A DNA stretch of 64,000 nucleotides from GCA-002282575 sp964493995 (lineage in GTDB: Bacteria > Pseudomonadota > Gammaproteobacteria > Thiomicrospirales > Thiomicrospiraceae), in contig CAZBQD010000002.1 of assembly GCA_964493995.1 (NCBI GenBank), positions 1 through 64,000 of the forward strand, in the 5' to 3' direction. Under the pieces are notes generated by a model that was not told the origin of the DNA, did no database searches, and worked only from the letters and a program-made list of their open reading frames with translations. This document shows positions 61,878 to 64,000 of the stretch, piece after piece (the first letter of the stretch is position 1; each line of letters starts with the position of its first letter). A program made the translations under genes and the position numbers.

Positions 61878-61888
61878 CGCCCCCTAAA

Positions 61889-63958
61889 TCAGAGACACCA
61901 TTCTTGCGAAGGGTTACAGCTTTTGCCGGCATTCGCGAGTTGTGTATTGAGCGGTTGTAAATAATCCGCCAGTCGGGTGGGTTGATCGCTCAGTCCTTTG
62001 CGTTCGAACACCATCATATATTCCATCACAGCTTTGACGTAATCGCGCGTTTCTTTGAACGGAATCAGCTCAATCCACTGATCCGTCGGCAAAGTCGGTT
62101 GTTGTTTTAGCCACTGCTTGACTCTGAATCCGCCTGCATTGTAAGAAGCGGTTGCCAGCACCAAATTACCATTAAACTCTTTTTTCAACTGCCCTAGTAG
62201 CTTAGTACCAAGATGAACATTCAGTTCGGGTTGGTAAACATCCCTTAATTGTTGAATGGGCGCGAGCGCTTGCGCTGTTTTGGGCATGAGTTGCATTAAT
62301 CCCATGGCGCCGGCACTCGATTTAACATCCTGTGCATAGGCACTTTCGCGTCGCATGATGCCATAAGCCCAAGCCAGTGAAATGTCGTGTTGTTCGGCTT
62401 TAGGTCTCACAATATCTTGGTAAGGCGTGGCAAAACGCAGGGTGGTGTAGTTCCAGTGTTCTGGTTTGCCCAAGGATAGGACGGCAAAAGAATGCCAACC
62501 CATCGATTGAGCCAACTGTGCGTAACCAGGCACCGCATCGGGACTAACTTTTTGAAGATTGCGAGCATAAACCCACTCGCGCCAAGCGACCTCTTTCAAT
62601 CCCGCTTCGTACAAGGCTTGCAATCTTTGACCTAGAGCTGATTGATGCGCTTGTTTCAGTTGTTCGGCACTGACGGCTTGCGTATTCAGTTTGTACTCTT
62701 TACCCAATACATCGGCGGCCATGAAACCGTAGTAACTGCGTTGTGCCGCCAGTTTTTCTAACAAGGGTTGCGCCTGTGCCGCTTGGTTGGTTTGTATTAG
62801 GGCTTTAGCGCGCCAGAATGTCCAGGCCTCTTGCGGCATGTCTTCTGGCATTTTCTGGGTCAGTTTAATCATCTCATCCCAGTTAGAATCGCGCAATGCT
62901 TGCTGCAATAGTGGCAACAAACTGGCCTCATCGTGCGCACTGGCATCAATTTTAGCCAGCCAGGTCAATTTTTGTTCGGGTTGCAGTTTGGCCAGTTGTA
63001 CAAACAGTTGTTTTTCGACTTTGCTCTGATCGGAGGGACTAAAGGGCAAAGCAGACTTAGCCTCTTGCCATAATGCCAGCGCTTGCTCGGCATTATTTTT
63101 AAGTTGCTGCTGAATCAGCCAGATAAAGGCTTCCGCATCTTGTTCGCGCTGAGCAAAGACAGCTTGATCTGTCAAACGCTGCGCATTGGCCGCTAGGTCA
63201 CCGTTAAACAAAGTCTGTAAGGTTTGATTGTAGGATTTGAGTGAATCGGGCAAAAGCGCTTGTTTACGGGCGGCTTCATCGACACGGCCATTTGCGTAAA
63301 GCTGTTTTAACTTGGCCATCCACTGAGCATCGGACAGCATTTGGCTACTTTCTAATTTTTGATAAAGCGCCGTGCAACTGGCGCTCGATTTTTGCTCGCC
63401 CAACCAGCGAGTAGCGCTTTCTGCTAACCAAGCATTGTTGTCTAAAAAACCGGTCGCAAATTGCGCCGACAACACTGAGCAACGGGCATTACCTTGGCTA
63501 AGTTGATCTTGATAGCTGATTAATTGCAGCCAGTCTTGGCGCATTTCTAACTGTTCCGCCCAACGTTGCGCTAACTGATTAGCCCAGCCGGTATCGCTAA
63601 ACTGCTGAATATAAGCAGCAATGGCGGCAGAGTAGGCTGGCTCATTCACCACCGACTTGAGCCATTGATAACGAGCAAAGGCTTCTAACGGGGTCTGTTG
63701 AAATTCGGCTGCCATGCTTTCGGCTTGTTTGGGGTTATTAATGGCTGTTTTTTCAATTTGCATCAAGCGTTCGCCCTGAGCGCTGAGTAAGGGTGCATTT
63801 GGCGCAACGTGCACACGATGCTTGTTGGCCTGTCCTGACTTGGCCGTCGTTTTGGCTTTCTCTGGGTTACTGGGACTAGATGAGGCCAAGGGCGACACAC
63901 AGAAACAAGCCACTGTGGTTATTAAGGCCGTAATGTGAGAGGCTTTATTGCTGGTCAT
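61889..63958 (-). CDS. Soluble lytic murein transglycosylase (Slt70-type)
   Basis: 689 residues with a signal peptide (ACFCVSPLASS). A long helical superhelix (about 60-500) precedes the SLT domain. The catalytic Glu lies in MRRESAYAQDVKSSAGAMGLMQ near residue 540, followed by LATASYNAGGFRVKQWL and IELIPFKETRDYVKAVM, typical of Slt70. Cleaves peptidoglycan to 1,6-anhydro products in the periplasm. It lies 11 bases before the PhnD-like gene and may be in the same transcript. AAGGG precedes the ATG. Confidence 0.93.
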   Translation of the reverse strand: MTSNKASHITALITTVACFCVSPLASSSPSNPEKAKTTAKSGQANKHRVHVAPNAPLLSAQGERLMQIEKTAINNPKQAESMAAEFQQTPLEAFARYQWLKSVVNEPAYSAAIAAYIQQFSDTGWANQLAQRWAEQLEMRQDWLQLISYQDQLSQGNARCSVLSAQFATGFLDNNAWLAESATRWLGEQKSSASCTALYQKLESSQMLSDAQWMAKLKQLYANGRVDEAARKQALLPDSLKSYNQTLQTLFNGDLAANAQRLTDQAVFAQREQDAEAFIWLIQQQLKNNAEQALALWQEAKSALPFSPSDQSKVEKQLFVQLAKLQPEQKLTWLAKIDASAHDEASLLPLLQQALRDSNWDEMIKLTQKMPEDMPQEAWTFWRAKALIQTNQAAQAQPLLEKLAAQRSYYGFMAADVLGKEYKLNTQAVSAEQLKQAHQSALGQRLQALYEAGLKEVAWREWVYARNLQKVSPDAVPGYAQLAQSMGWHSFAVLSLGKPEHWNYTTLRFATPYQDIVRPKAEQHDISLAWAYGIMRRESAYAQDVKSSAGAMGLMQLMPKTAQALAPIQQLRDVYQPELNVHLGTKLLGQLKKEFNGNLVLATASYNAGGFRVKQWLKQQPTLPTDQWIELIPFKETRDYVKAVMEYMMVFERKGLSDQPTRLADYLQPLNTQLANAGKSCNPSQEWCL

Positions 63959-64000
63959 ATCTTTTACCCTTGTTGCTCACGCTTGTGAATGTTATTGCTA

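Overview
The window comes from a gammaproteobacterium of moderate G+C. The yciB-yciI neighbourhood, FabI, a Slt70-type transglycosylase, a Mla/Pqi-type lipid transporter and many c-di-GMP and chemotaxis proteins point that way. I cannot name the genus. There are no rRNA or tRNA genes, no recognisable transposase or integrase, and no CRISPR array. A 100-base run of N at 10411-10510 is an assembly gap.

Layout. 1-6182: the end of an M61 peptidase gene, an M16C presequence-protease-type metalloprotease, a possible small RNA unit, and hisC-tyrA. 6180-16596: a block made only of signalling genes (hybrid histidine kinase, HD-GYP regulator, PAS chemoreceptor, GGDEF-EAL protein, CheV, soluble chemoreceptor). 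A 62-bp copy of the tyrA 3' end lies directly after its last stop codon, so the block looks like an insertion into tyrA that rebuilt the gene's end. 16669-19873: a degenerate secreted nuclease-like protein and katG. 19931-31433: a type I restriction-modification operon with embedded accessory genes (half-length S protein, HsdM, Fic, full HsdS, KAP ATPase, AlbA_2/RecG-like protein, HsdR, YgjP-type metallopeptidase). A duplicated hsdR start marks where the AlbA_2 gene probably entered. 31454-41266: mostly housekeeping genes on the minus strand (two unknown proteins, an EamA exporter, an asparaginase-like protein, YciI, YciB, a four-gene MCE lipid transporter, a cyclic-nucleotide-binding-like protein, DapE). 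41318-47103: AmtB, a small lipoprotein, a soluble Cache-CheW fusion and a SulP transporter. 47395-52126: a five-gene operon with a COG2308 ATP-grasp enzyme, an alpha-E protein, a transglutaminase-like protein and two M14/AstE-like proteins, the second lacking the metal ligands. 52274-56705: a metal-type RND efflux pump without an outer-membrane channel gene. 56855-63958: a secreted hydrolase, FabI, a GGDEF-EAL receptor paired with a PhnD-like lipoprotein, and a Slt70-type transglycosylase.

Three themes recur. First, c-di-GMP and chemotaxis signalling is very dense. Second, two gene insertions are each flanked by a partial duplication of the target gene (tyrA tail, hsdR head), with no recombinase nearby. 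Third, dispersed palindromic REP/MITE-like repeats occupy four intergenic gaps, two of them as 116-bp copies of equal length.

The best candidates for something undescribed are the tyrA-flanked signalling block, the restriction operon with its nested Fic, KAP and AlbA_2 genes, and the ATP-grasp/alpha-E/transglutaminase operon ending in an enzyme/pseudoenzyme pair. All functions are read from motifs and gene order; no database search was run.
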